From Clostridiales bacterium CHKCI001 (GTDB lineage Bacteria > Bacillota > Clostridia > Lachnospirales > Lachnospiraceae), in assembly GCA_900045905.1 (NCBI GenBank), contig FCNS01000038.1:206270-270269 (forward strand): 64,000 bases of DNA, in the 5' to 3' direction. The position numbers and the translations under genes were made by a program. Below are positions 38,712-46,942 of this stretch, piece after piece (within the stretch, counting starts at the first letter, position 1; each line of letters starts with the position of its first letter). Below the pieces are notes generated by a model. The model was not told the DNA's origin, made no database searches, and saw only the letters and a program-made list of their open reading frames with translations.

Positions 38712-39482
38712 ATGTCAGTATCAATTAAGTCTGAGAGAGAAATTAAATTAATGAAAGAAGCGGGAAGGCTTCTAGCAATCACTCATGACGAACTCAGCCG
38801 GGCATTAAAGCCCGGCATGAGTACATGGGAAATTGATCATTTAGGAGAAGAGATTATTCGCAGCTTTGGCTGTGTACCAAATTTTCTCCATTATAACGGA
38901 TATCCTGCTTCTATCTGCGTGTCAGTAAATGATGAAGTAGTACATGGAATCCCTAGTAAAAAAAGAATTATTCAAGAAGGCGATATTGTCAGTTTGGATG
39001 CAGGTTTGATTTATAAGGGATATCATTCTGATGCTGCCAGAACTCATGCAATTGGAGAAATTAGCCCTGAAGCAGCAAAATTGATTCAGGTTACAAAAGA
39101 AAGTTTCTTTGAAGGTATTAAATTTGCAAAAGCCGGCAATCATTTACATGATATTTCGGCTGCAATTCAAAAATATGCAGAAAGTTTTGGATATGGAGTT
39201 GTTCGAGATCTGGTCGGACATGGCATCGGTACACATTTGCATGAAGATCCTGAAATTCCTAATTTCAAAGTAAAAGGTCGCGGAATTAAGCTTCGTCCAG
39301 GAATGACGTTGGCAATTGAGCCAATGATTACTGCTGGAGGATATGATGTAGAATGGCTGGACGATGGGTGGACGGTAGTAACCGTCGATGGCTCTTTGGC
39401 TGCTCATTATGAAAATACGGTTTTAATTACAGAAGGCGAACCAGAAATTCTAACAATTCAAAAAATACAGCTGAATGAATAG
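38712..39482 (+). CDS. map: Methionine aminopeptidase, type I
   Basis: The enzyme removes the first methionine from new proteins. The 256-residue protein has the metal ligands in SLDAGLIYKGYHSDAART, DLVGHGIGTHLHEDPEIPNF, MTLAIEPM and the last Glu in HYENTVLITE. It begins 3 bases after adk. Confidence 0.96.
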   Translation: MSVSIKSEREIKLMKEAGRLLAITHDELSRALKPGMSTWEIDHLGEEIIRSFGCVPNFLHYNGYPASICVSVNDEVVHGIPSKKRIIQEGDIVSLDAGLIYKGYHSDAARTHAIGEISPEAAKLIQVTKESFFEGIKFAKAGNHLHDISAAIQKYAESFGYGVVRDLVGHGIGTHLHEDPEIPNFKVKGRGIKLRPGMTLAIEPMITAGGYDVEWLDDGWTVVTVDGSLAAHYENTVLITEGEPEILTIQKIQLNE

Positions 39483-39514
39483 ACAGTAGGTATTTTTAGT
39501 GATGAGGTGAAATT

Positions 39515-39784
39515 ATGTTTGAAGTAGGATATTTGGTGAAATCTTTGGCAGGACATGATAAAGAAAGAATTTATGTCATAGTAAAAGAACAGGGCGAATA
39601 TGTATATTTGGCAGATGGCAAATATCGCACCCTGTGTACACCAAAGAGAAAAAATAAAAAACATGTACAATTGATTCGCTGTCAGGATGAAAATTTGACC
39701 AGAAAACTCAATAATCAAGAACTGATTCAAGAAGAAGAAATAAAACGATTTATAAAACAATATGTTCAATTGTCACAATCATAG
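39515..39784 (+). CDS. KOW-domain RNA-binding protein (L14e/L27e-like)
   Basis: The 89-residue protein has an N-terminal KOW-type segment (VGYLVKSLAGHDKERIYVIVKEQGEYVYLADGKYR) and a charged tail. Clostridia often carry such a gene between map and infA. Its position among translation genes suggests a ribosome or RNA role, but I know no shown function. GATGAGGTG precedes the ATG. Confidence 0.8.
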   Translation: MFEVGYLVKSLAGHDKERIYVIVKEQGEYVYLADGKYRTLCTPKRKNKKHVQLIRCQDENLTRKLNNQELIQEEEIKRFIKQYVQLSQS

Positions 39785-39793
39785 GAGGTAGTT

Positions 39794-40012
39794 ATGGCAA
39801 AGTCAGATGTAATCGAAGTAACTGGTACGGTATTAGAAAAATTACCAAATGCAATGTTTAAAGTAGAATTAGAGAATAAATATGTTGTGCTGGCACATAT
39901 TAGCGGAAAGCTTCGTATGAATTATATTCGTATCTTGCCAGGAGATAAAGTAACAGTAGAAATGTCACCATATGATTTAACAAAGGGAAGAATTATTTGG
40001 AGAGATAAATAA
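39794..40012 (+). CDS. infA: Translation initiation factor IF-1
   Basis: The 72-residue OB-fold protein has the exact IF-1 layout ([48 protein letters not shown]). It blocks the A site during initiation. AGGAGG precedes the ATG, 9 bases after the KOW gene. Confidence 0.97.
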   Translation: MAKSDVIEVTGTVLEKLPNAMFKVELENKYVVLAHISGKLRMNYIRILPGDKVTVEMSPYDLTKGRIIWRDK

Positions 40013-40077
40013 GGATTTCCAAATAGGAGTGCATAGAATTTATGCAATAAAATTTATGCATAATAATGAAAATTTGC

Positions 40078-40107
40078 TTGACTTTTGATAAATACTGGTG
40101 TTATAAT
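40078..40107 (+). promoter_or_regulatory. Internal promoter before rpmJ
   Basis: TTGACT (40078-40083) and a perfect TATAAT (40102-40107) are separated by 18 bases. A small hairpin (GACGCC/GGCGT near 40128-40145) lies in the leader before rpmJ. Confidence 0.7.
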
Positions 40108-40187
40108 GATAGACGGACTTTTGTAAAGACGCCTTTTTTGGCGTATTCGTACCCTCTTTTTGGAGGATTTTGAAAGGAGAATATACT

Positions 40188-40301
40188 GTGAAAGTTAGAT
40201 CATCAGTAAAGCCAATTTGCGAAAAGTGCAAAGTTATTAAGAGAAAGGGAAGCATCCGTGTGATCTGCGAAAACCCAAAGCATAAGCAGAGACAGGGTTA
40301 A
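40188..40301 (+). CDS. rpmJ: 50S ribosomal protein L36, zinc-binding form
   Basis: This 37-residue protein starts with GTG ([16 protein letters not shown]) after TGAAAGGAG, and ends at TAA 40299-40301. It carries the C...C...C...H zinc set of the C+ type of L36 (CEKC, CENPKH). It closes the spc operon in its usual place between infA and rpsM and is easily missed because it is so short. Confidence 0.95.
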   Translation: MKVRSSVKPICEKCKVIKRKGSIRVICENPKHKQRQG

Positions 40302-40344
40302 TCCTATAAGTTCAGACTATTTTCCAAAATTTTGGAGATAGCTA

Positions 40345-40373
40345 TTGATTTTGATCGAGAAATCGGTTATAAT
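40345..40373 (+). promoter_or_regulatory. Internal promoter of the alpha operon
   Basis: TTGATT (40345-40350) and a perfect TATAAT (40368-40373) have a 17-base spacer and lie upstream of rpsM. Confidence 0.75.
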
Positions 40374-40377
40374 CATC

Positions 40378-40445
40378 AATTGTGGCATTTGGCCACACAA
40401 TAAAAAAGCAGTGAGGAACCGCCTGGCGGTGTTGTACTGCAAATA
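40378..40445 (+). ncRNA. Possible structured leader of rpsM
   Basis: Two hairpins lie just after the promoter. ATTGTGGC pairs with GCCACACAAT-type sequence (40378-40401), and GCAGT...ACTGC encloses ACCGCC/GGCGGT (about 40409-40441). Leaders at this place can be autoregulated (by S4 in known cases). No ligand is shown here. Confidence 0.4.
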
Positions 40446-40486
40446 AACATGAAGAAGAATACTATTAATGGAGGTGTAACACACAC

Positions 40487-40855
40487 ATGGCTCGTATTTC
40501 AGGCGTTGATTTACCAAGAGAAAAACGTGTAGAAATTGGATTGACTTATATCTATGGAATTGGTAGAGTAAGTTCCAACAGAATTCTTGCGCAGGCCGGT
40601 GTAAATCCTGACACTCGTGTAAAGGATTTAACAGATGAAGAAGTTGCCAAGATTCGTGACGTAATCGATGAAACTCAATTGGTAGAAGGTGATTTACGTA
40701 GAGAAATCGCAATGAATATCAAGAGACTTCAGGAAATCGGTTGCTACAGAGGTATCCGTCATAGAAAAGGTTTACCTGTTCGTGGTCAGAAGACTAAGAC
40801 GAATGCCAGAACTCGTAAGGGTCCAAAGAAGACTGTTGCGAATAAGAAGAAATAA
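40487..40855 (+). CDS. rpsM: 30S ribosomal protein S13
   Basis: The 122-residue protein has [24 protein letters not shown] and the basic tail [16 protein letters not shown] of S13, which contacts the 50S and tRNA in the head. TGGAGGTG precedes the ATG. It opens the alpha operon from its own promoter. Confidence 0.97.
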   Translation: MARISGVDLPREKRVEIGLTYIYGIGRVSSNRILAQAGVNPDTRVKDLTDEEVAKIRDVIDETQLVEGDLRREIAMNIKRLQEIGCYRGIRHRKGLPVRGQKTKTNARTRKGPKKTVANKKK

Positions 40856-40908
40856 TTTGCAGAGTATCTTGTAACAATTAAGAATAGAAGAGAAAGTAGG
40901 TTAGTTTA

Positions 40909-41307
40909 ATGGCTAAGAAAGTGTCAACAAAAAAAGTGACAAAGAAGCGTGTAAAGAAAAACGTTGAACGTGGACAGGCTCACATTCAGTCATCTTTTAA
41001 CAATACAATCGTAACATTGACTGATACTCAAGGTAATGCATTATCTTGGGCAAGTGCAGGCGGTCTTGGATTTAGAGGTTCAAGGAAATCTACTCCATAT
41101 GCAGCACAGATGGCTGCAGAAACTGCCACAAAAGCAGCTTTAGTACACGGATTAAAATCAGTAGATGTAATGGTAAAAGGCCCAGGTTCAGGCCGTGAAG
41201 CAGCGATTCGTGCCCTTCAGGCATGTGGTCTTGAAGTAACCAGTATCAAGGATGTGACACCAGTTCCACACAATGGTTGTCGTCCACCAAAGCGTAGAAG
41301 AGTATAA
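40909..41307 (+). CDS. rpsK: 30S ribosomal protein S11
   Basis: The 132-residue protein shows the S11 motifs [29 protein letters not shown] and [16 protein letters not shown]. It forms the 30S platform near the E-site mRNA. Confidence 0.97.
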   Translation: MAKKVSTKKVTKKRVKKNVERGQAHIQSSFNNTIVTLTDTQGNALSWASAGGLGFRGSRKSTPYAAQMAAETATKAALVHGLKSVDVMVKGPGSGREAAIRALQACGLEVTSIKDVTPVPHNGCRPPKRRRV

Positions 41308-41324
41308 TAGGAGGTGTATTAAAG

Positions 41325-41918
41325 ATGGCAGTAAATAGAGTTCCTGTTCTTAAAAGATGCAGATCTCTTGATTTAGATCCAATTTACTTAGGTATTGACA
41401 AGAAATCCAATAGACAGTCCAAAAGAGCAAATAAGAAGATGAGTGAATATGGTCTTCAGTTAAGAGAAAAGCAGAAGGCTAAATTCATCTATGGTGTGTT
41501 AGAAAAGCCTTTCAGAAATTATTATAAAAAAGCAGAAAAGATGAATGGTATGGTTGGTGAAAACCTTATGATTCTTCTGGAACGCAGATTAGACAATGTT
41601 GTATTCCGTATGGGTCTCGCAAGAACTCGTCAGGAAGCAAGACAGATTGTAGATCATAAGCATGTATTAGTAAATGGTAAGTGTGTAAACATCCCATCTT
41701 ACTTAATCAAAGCTGGTGATACAATTGAAATTAAAGAAAATAAGAAAGATTCCCAGAGATACAAGGATATATTAGAAACTACTTCTGCAAGACTTGTACC
41801 AGACTGGTTAGAAGTAAATCAGGAAACATTAAGCGGCGTTATTAAGGAATTACCATCTAGAGAAGCAATTGACGTTCCTGTGAATGAGATGCTCATTGTC
41901 GAATTATATTCTAAATAA
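41325..41918 (+). CDS. rpsD: 30S ribosomal protein S4
   Basis: The 197-residue protein has an S4 RNA-binding domain (RLDNVVFRMGLARTRQEARQ, HVLVNG). The N-terminal part lacks a clear Cys zinc cluster, as in the zinc-free S4 type. S4 starts 30S assembly and can repress translation of its own operon. AGGAGG precedes the ATG. Confidence 0.97.
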   Translation: MAVNRVPVLKRCRSLDLDPIYLGIDKKSNRQSKRANKKMSEYGLQLREKQKAKFIYGVLEKPFRNYYKKAEKMNGMVGENLMILLERRLDNVVFRMGLARTRQEARQIVDHKHVLVNGKCVNIPSYLIKAGDTIEIKENKKDSQRYKDILETTSARLVPDWLEVNQETLSGVIKELPSREAIDVPVNEMLIVELYSK

Positions 41919-41976
41919 TAGATGGTAGTGAAACTCTGTACCCCAACCATCATAGCCGAAAAGGAGGGGCTTAATC

Positions 41977-42936
41977 GTGTTCGATTTTGAAAAACCGAAG
42001 ATTGAAATTGTAGAGATATCTGAGGATAATAAATATGGAAGATTCGTTGTAGAGCCATTAGAAAGAGGCTACGGAACTACTCTTGGTAATTCATTAAGAA
42101 GAATTATGCTTTCTTCTTTACCAGGAGCAGCAGTAAGCCAGGTTAAGATTGATGGTGTATTACATGAATTTAGTGCGATTCCTGGTGTCAAGGAAGATGT
42201 TACAGAAATTATTATGAACATCAAGAGCTTGGCAATTAAAAATAATAGTGATACAAATGAAGCCAAAATCGCTTATATTGAATATGAGGGCGAAGGTGTT
42301 GTAACTGCAGCTGATATTCAGGCTGATCAGGATATCGAGATTATGAATCCTGATCAAGTGATTGCAACTTTGAGCGGCGGTCCTGATTGTAAGCTTTATA
42401 TGGAGTTGACAATTACTCGTGGTCGTGGTTATGTAAGTGCAGATAAGAATAAAAATGATGAATTACCAATTGGTGTAATTGCAGTGGATTCTGTCTATAC
42501 ACCAATTGAGCGTGTGAATTTAACAGTAGAGAATACACGTGTTGGTCAGATTACCGATTATGATAAACTGACATTAGATGTATACACAAACGGCACATTA
42601 GCTCCAGATGAGGCAGTGAGTTTGGCTGCTAAGGTATTAAGTGAACATTTGAATTTATTTATTGATCTTTCTGAAAATGCTAAGACAGCAGAAGTCATGG
42701 TAGAAAAGGAAGACAATGAAAAAGAAAAAGTTCTGGAAATGAACATTGACGAACTGGAATTATCGGTTCGTTCCTATAATTGTTTAAAGAGAGCCGGTAT
42801 TAATACGGTAGAGGAATTAACAAACAGAACTCCTGAAGATATGATGAAGGTCAGAAACTTAGGACGTAAGTCTTTAGAAGAAGTCCTTGCTAAACTGAAG
42901 GAATTAGGACTGCAGTTAAATCCGAGCGACGAATAA
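41977..42936 (+). CDS. rpoA: DNA-directed RNA polymerase alpha subunit
   Basis: The 319-residue protein has the N-terminal assembly domain ([23 protein letters not shown]) and the C-terminal DNA- and activator-binding domain ([29 protein letters not shown]). The start is GTG behind AAGGAGG. It sits between rpsD and rplQ as usual. Confidence 0.97.
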   Translation: MFDFEKPKIEIVEISEDNKYGRFVVEPLERGYGTTLGNSLRRIMLSSLPGAAVSQVKIDGVLHEFSAIPGVKEDVTEIIMNIKSLAIKNNSDTNEAKIAYIEYEGEGVVTAADIQADQDIEIMNPDQVIATLSGGPDCKLYMELTITRGRGYVSADKNKNDELPIGVIAVDSVYTPIERVNLTVENTRVGQITDYDKLTLDVYTNGTLAPDEAVSLAAKVLSEHLNLFIDLSENAKTAEVMVEKEDNEKEKVLEMNIDELELSVRSYNCLKRAGINTVEELTNRTPEDMMKVRNLGRKSLEEVLAKLKELGLQLNPSDE

Positions 42937-42960
42937 ATTACCCGGAGGTGAAAACAGATC

Positions 42961-43497
42961 ATGGCAGGATATAGAAAACTTGGAAGAAATTCCAATCAGA
43001 GAAAGGCTTTAATCAGAAGTCAGGTGACAAGCCTTTTATATAATGGTAAAATCGTTACAACCGAAGCAAAAGCTAAGGAAGTAAAGAAAGTTGCAGAAGG
43101 TCTGATTGCTCTCGCTGTAAAGGAAAAAGATAACTTTGAAACTGTTACAGTAACTGCAAAGGTTGCACGTAAAGACAAAGATGGTAAGAGAGTAAAAGAA
43201 GTTGTGGATGGAAAGAAAGTTACAGTATTTGATACAGTAGAAAAAGAAATCCAGAAGGATAAAGCTTCTAGACTTCATGCAAGAAGACAAATGCTTCGTG
43301 TATTCTATGGTGTAACAAAGGTTCCTACAGAAGCTGCTGGAAAGAAGAAAAACACAGTTGCTGTAGACATGCCAAAGAAGATGTTCGAAGAAATCGCACC
43401 TAAGTATGCAGATCGTAACGGCGGTTATACAAGAATCGTGAAGATTGGTCAGCGTAAAGGTGACGGTGCAATGGAAGTATTACTTGAGTTAGTATAA
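42961..43497 (+). CDS. rplQ: 50S ribosomal protein L17 with a long insertion
   Basis: The protein starts like L17 ([25 protein letters not shown]) and ends with [24 protein letters not shown]. At 178 residues it is clearly longer than the usual 115-130. The extra part lies about residues 60-140 and is very basic and charged ([17 protein letters not shown] and onward). L17 sits near the tunnel exit. It ends the ribosomal supercluster. Confidence 0.95.
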   Translation: MAGYRKLGRNSNQRKALIRSQVTSLLYNGKIVTTEAKAKEVKKVAEGLIALAVKEKDNFETVTVTAKVARKDKDGKRVKEVVDGKKVTVFDTVEKEIQKDKASRLHARRQMLRVFYGVTKVPTEAAGKKKNTVAVDMPKKMFEEIAPKYADRNGGYTRIVKIGQRKGDGAMEVLLELV

Positions 43498-43514
43498 CAC
43501 ATTCGTAATAAATT

Positions 43515-43561
43515 AAGGTTGTTGCATTGATAATTAAGATTATCAGGCAACAGCCTTTTTC
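43515..43561 (+). terminator. Terminator of the alpha operon
   Basis: AGGTTGTTGC (43516-43525) pairs with GCAACAGCCT (43547-43556) with an inner stem, followed by T5. Confidence 0.85.
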
Positions 43562-43570
43562 TGAATATAA

Positions 43571-43599
43571 GAACAAAAGAACTGCTGAAACAGCAGTTC
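43571..43599 (-). terminator. Terminator of the PH-domain gene
   Basis: GAACTGCTG and CAGCAGTTC (43579-43599) form a perfect stem followed on the minus strand by TTTTGTTC. Confidence 0.8.
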
Positions 43600-43609
43600 C
43601 TGAGTAAGA

Positions 43610-44077
43610 TTATTGTGTGTGGTCAAAATCAAATCCGTCTTCGTCTTCTTCTACATTGGATTCTTCGGTGGAATAATCATCATCTTCTTCATATTCAGAC
43701 ATATGGACATTATCACCACCATAAAATTCCTTGCCAACGACACGAGATCTTCTGCGAGTTTCTTCTACTAAGTCGGACAACTCTCGTTTTACAATAAGAG
43801 GATCTTTAATATTTTCTAAGCGGACTTCTGGAGAAGCGTCAGCTTTTGCTTTCAATATGATGGTACCTGTTCCGAAAATTTTTTGAGCAATGCTTCGTTC
43901 CAAACAAATGTCTAGGACACGATAAAGAAGCAGTTCATCATAATGTGTGTTAAAAAAACCATGTTGGCTGTAGAGGCGCTCTTCGGTTAGTTCATATTTT
44001 GTGAAAGTAATTGGAAACCACATAAAATGCTTTCGATCTTTCCATATGATTTCTTCATTTAAGGAATTCTTCTTCAT
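43610..44077 (-). CDS. Bacterial PH-domain protein (YdbS-like)
   Basis: Residues about 10-105 match the bacterial PH fold type 2 (WFPITFTKYELTEERLYSQHGFF, then RVLDICLERSIAQKIFGTGTI), usually found fused to membrane helices; none is seen here. A very acidic tail follows (about 120-155). No function is known to me. It lies on the opposite strand between rplQ and ecfA1, with its own promoter and terminator. Confidence 0.78.
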   Translation of the reverse strand: MKKNSLNEEIIWKDRKHFMWFPITFTKYELTEERLYSQHGFFNTHYDELLLYRVLDICLERSIAQKIFGTGTIILKAKADASPEVRLENIKDPLIVKRELSDLVEETRRRSRVVGKEFYGGDNVHMSEYEEDDDYSTEESNVEEDEDGFDFDHTQ

Positions 44078-44123
44078 AAAAACCTCCGTTCTGGGTTCCA
44101 GTTATTGTTGTGGATTCCTTTTT

Positions 44124-44152
44124 ATTATGGCATACAGTGAGTGAATTGTCAA
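44124..44152 (-). promoter_or_regulatory. Promoter of the PH-domain gene
   Basis: On the minus strand, TTGACA (44152-44147) and CATAAT (44129-44124) are separated by 17 bases. The rest of the 44078-44385 gap holds the ecfA1 promoter and otherwise AT-rich DNA in which I see nothing. Confidence 0.75.
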
Positions 44153-44325
44153 ATTGTATGGGGATGATGGTAGATTTCTTGTAGATAATTATCACTGTTT
44201 TATTAAAAATTGTTCTTTCGGATTTTATGTTACTTACTATCTATGGGAAAGAGAATAGGATAAAAAGTAGACAAATACGATAGAAAACAGAAGAATACGA
44301 AGAAACGAATTGGATAGCTTCTATA

Positions 44326-44354
44326 TTGATTTTTCATAAAAAATGGCTTACAAT
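44326..44354 (+). promoter_or_regulatory. Promoter of ecfA1-ecfA2-ecfT-truA
   Basis: TTGATT (44326-44331) and TACAAT (44349-44354) have a 17-base spacer, 31 bases before the chosen ecfA1 start. It rules out the longer frame that opens at 44326. Confidence 0.7.
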
Positions 44355-44385
44355 AAAAGCGATTTTGAGAATGCTGGAGGAAATT

Positions 44386-45231
44386 ATGAATCTAATAAAA
44401 ATAGCCAAATTAATTTTTGAGTATGCAAAGTATGGAGAAGACGGAAGCGTTGTAGGGACAAGCAGAGCGATTGATAATGTTTCAATTGATATCGAAAAAG
44501 GCAGTTTTGTGGCTGTTTTAGGTCATAATGGCTCTGGTAAATCCACGCTTGCAAAACATTTAAATGCAATTTTACTTCCAACAGAGGGAACTGTTTGGAT
44601 TGGAGAAGATGATACGAAGAATCCAGATGCACTTTGGGATATTCGTCAGCGTGCTGGAATGGTATTTCAGAATCCAGACAATCAGATTATCGCCAATGTT
44701 GTGGAGGAAGATGTAGCGTTTGGTCCTGAAAATATTGGTGTACCGACGAGGGATATTTGGAGGCGAGTGGATGAAAGTTTAAAAGCAGTTGGAATGACCG
44801 CTTTTCGTAAAAAATCTCCGAATAAATTGTCTGGGGGACAAAAGCAGCGTGTTGCGATTGCAGGCGTTATGGCTATGAAACCAGATTGTATTATTTTAGA
44901 TGAACCGACAGCAATGTTAGATCCGCATGGACGAGAAGATGTGATTCGTACTGTGCATGAGTTAAATAAACAAGAAAACATTACTGTTGTATTGATTACG
45001 CATTATATGGAAGAAGTAATTGATGCGGATCGTATTATTGTAATGGACGAGGGAAAAGTAGTAATGGATGGAACACCAAAGGAGATCTTTTCGAAAGTAG
45101 ATCAACTAAAGAAATATCGCTTGGATGTTCCACAGGTGACTGAGCTTGCCTATGAATTAAAAAAGGAAGGAGTTCCGTTAGAAGATGGTATTTTGACCAT
45201 TGAGGAGTTGGTAGATGCGTTATGTCAATAA
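44386..45231 (+). CDS. ecfA1: ECF transporter energy-coupling ATPase EcfA1
   Basis: The 281-residue ATPase has Walker A (GHNGSGKSTLAK), signature LSGGQKQR and Walker B (IILDEPTAMLD), preceded by a start pattern typical of EcfA1. With EcfA2 and EcfT it forms the shared module that powers vitamin and trace-metal uptake with various substrate-binding S proteins. TGGAGG before ATG 44386 and the promoter position fix the start. It overlaps ecfA2. Confidence 0.95.
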   Translation: MNLIKIAKLIFEYAKYGEDGSVVGTSRAIDNVSIDIEKGSFVAVLGHNGSGKSTLAKHLNAILLPTEGTVWIGEDDTKNPDALWDIRQRAGMVFQNPDNQIIANVVEEDVAFGPENIGVPTRDIWRRVDESLKAVGMTAFRKKSPNKLSGGQKQRVAIAGVMAMKPDCIILDEPTAMLDPHGREDVIRTVHELNKQENITVVLITHYMEEVIDADRIIVMDEGKVVMDGTPKEIFSKVDQLKKYRLDVPQVTELAYELKKEGVPLEDGILTIEELVDALCQ

Positions 45232-46079
45232 AGTTAGAACATGTCAATTATATTTATGAACCAGATACTGCATTTCCAGTTCATGCAACGGATGATGTAA
45301 GCTTAGAGATTCATGATGGAGAATTTATTGCATTGATTGGCCATACTGGTTCCGGAAAATCTACGTTAATTCAGCATTTAAATGGTTTGATTCATCCAAC
45401 AAGCGGAACCATCTATTATAATGGAAAAAATATTGCAGATGCAGATTTTTCTATGAAAGAACTCAGAAGTAAAGTCGGATTAGTATTTCAATATCCAGAA
45501 CATCAATTATTTGAAATGGATGTATTTACGGATGTATGTTTTGGACCAAAAAACTTAGGATTATCCGAAGAAGAGATTGAACAACGTGCGAAAGATGCAT
45601 TAGAAATGGTTGGATTAGATGAATCTTATTATAAACAATCTCCATTTGAGTTATCAGGGGGACAGAAACGAAGGGTTGCGATTGCAGGAGTGCTTGCAAT
45701 GAAACCAGAAGTGTTGATTTTGGATGAGCCAACCGCAGGGTTGGATCCAAAGGGAAGAGATGAAATTTTAGATCAAGTGGCATGGTTGCATAAAAACAGT
45801 CATATGACGATAATTTTAGTTTCTCATAGTATGGAAGATGTAGCACGTTATGCACAGCGCCTGATTGTAATGAATAAAGGAAAAGTAATGTTTGATGCCA
45901 CTCCCGTAGAAGTATTTCGGCATTACAAAGAATTAGAGACAATGGGGTTAGCCGCTCCACAAGTCACTTATATCGCTCATGCATTAAAAGAACATGGACT
46001 AGATATTAATACAGATGTTACAACTGTGGAAGAGGCAAAGAAAGAAATATTAAGACTATGGAGGCAGCGAACATGTTAA
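45222..46079 (+). CDS. ecfA2: ECF transporter energy-coupling ATPase EcfA2
   Basis: The 285-residue second ATPase has GHTGSGKSTLIQ, LSGGQKRR and LILDEPTAGLD. It pairs with EcfA1 on EcfT. Its start overlaps the ecfA1 stop and its end overlaps ecfT, as in the conserved cassette. Confidence 0.95.
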   Translation: MSIKLEHVNYIYEPDTAFPVHATDDVSLEIHDGEFIALIGHTGSGKSTLIQHLNGLIHPTSGTIYYNGKNIADADFSMKELRSKVGLVFQYPEHQLFEMDVFTDVCFGPKNLGLSEEEIEQRAKDALEMVGLDESYYKQSPFELSGGQKRRVAIAGVLAMKPEVLILDEPTAGLDPKGRDEILDQVAWLHKNSHMTIILVSHSMEDVARYAQRLIVMNKGKVMFDATPVEVFRHYKELETMGLAAPQVTYIAHALKEHGLDINTDVTTVEEAKKEILRLWRQRTC

Positions 46080-46879
46080 GAGATATTACCATCGGGCAAT
46101 ACTATGCGGTTGAATCTCCGATTCATCGTTTAGATCCAAGAGTAAAATTAGCAGGCACGTTACTTTATATTGTCAGTTTATTTGTAGCTGAAGGTATTAT
46201 ATGCTATTTGTTGGCAGCAGTCTTTTTAGGATTGGTAGTGCGGCTTTCCAAAGTGCCATTAAAATATATGGTGCGTGGTCTGAAAAGTATTGTATTTTTA
46301 TTGTTGTTAAGTGTATCCTTTAATATTTTTCTAACAGAAGGTAGGGTTATTTTTCAGGTTGGGTTCTTACGTATAACAGTAGAAGGACTCGTGATTGCAG
46401 CATTCATGGCAGTGCGCCTTATCCTTTTGATTTTAGGCTCTACACTAATGACATTAACGACAACTCCAAATAATTTAACGGATGGATTGGAGAAAAGTCT
46501 TGGTTTTTTAAATAAAATACATGTTCCTGTCCATGACATGGCCATGATGATGTCAATTGCACTTCGGTTTATTCCGATTTTAATTGAAGAAACAGATAAA
46601 ATCATGAAAGCACAGATGGCAAGAGGTGCTGACTTTGAAAGTGGAAATATAATAAAAAAAGCAAAAGCTATGGTGCCATTGCTTGTCCCTCTGTTTGTCT
46701 CTGCATTTCGCCGTGCCTCCGATTTAGCTATGGCAATGGAAGCACGCTGTTATCACGGAGGAGAAGGGCGTACGAAAATGAAACCACTTCATTATAATGG
46801 ACGAGACTTGATGGTGTATGGCATTTTAATTGTATATTTGGCAGTGATGATAGGATTGCGTATTGCAATGCCAGTCTGA
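46073..46879 (+). CDS. ecfT: ECF transporter membrane protein EcfT
   Basis: The 268-residue protein has about five membrane helices and the EcfT coupling motifs: SPIHRLDPRVKL near the start, and the ARGADFE-type and EARCYHGGEGRTKM segments that bind the ATPases. GGAGG at 46060-46064 fixes the ATG at 46073 instead of 46058. S components are not in this window, so this is the shared group II module. Confidence 0.94.
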   Translation: MLRDITIGQYYAVESPIHRLDPRVKLAGTLLYIVSLFVAEGIICYLLAAVFLGLVVRLSKVPLKYMVRGLKSIVFLLLLSVSFNIFLTEGRVIFQVGFLRITVEGLVIAAFMAVRLILLILGSTLMTLTTTPNNLTDGLEKSLGFLNKIHVPVHDMAMMMSIALRFIPILIEETDKIMKAQMARGADFESGNIIKKAKAMVPLLVPLFVSAFRRASDLAMAMEARCYHGGEGRTKMKPLHYNGRDLMVYGILIVYLAVMIGLRIAMPV

Positions 46880-46942
46880 ATGCTAGTTTTGCAGGCAGGT
46901 ACAATAGATCTTTGCTTAAATATATAGAATTAGGAGGTAAGG

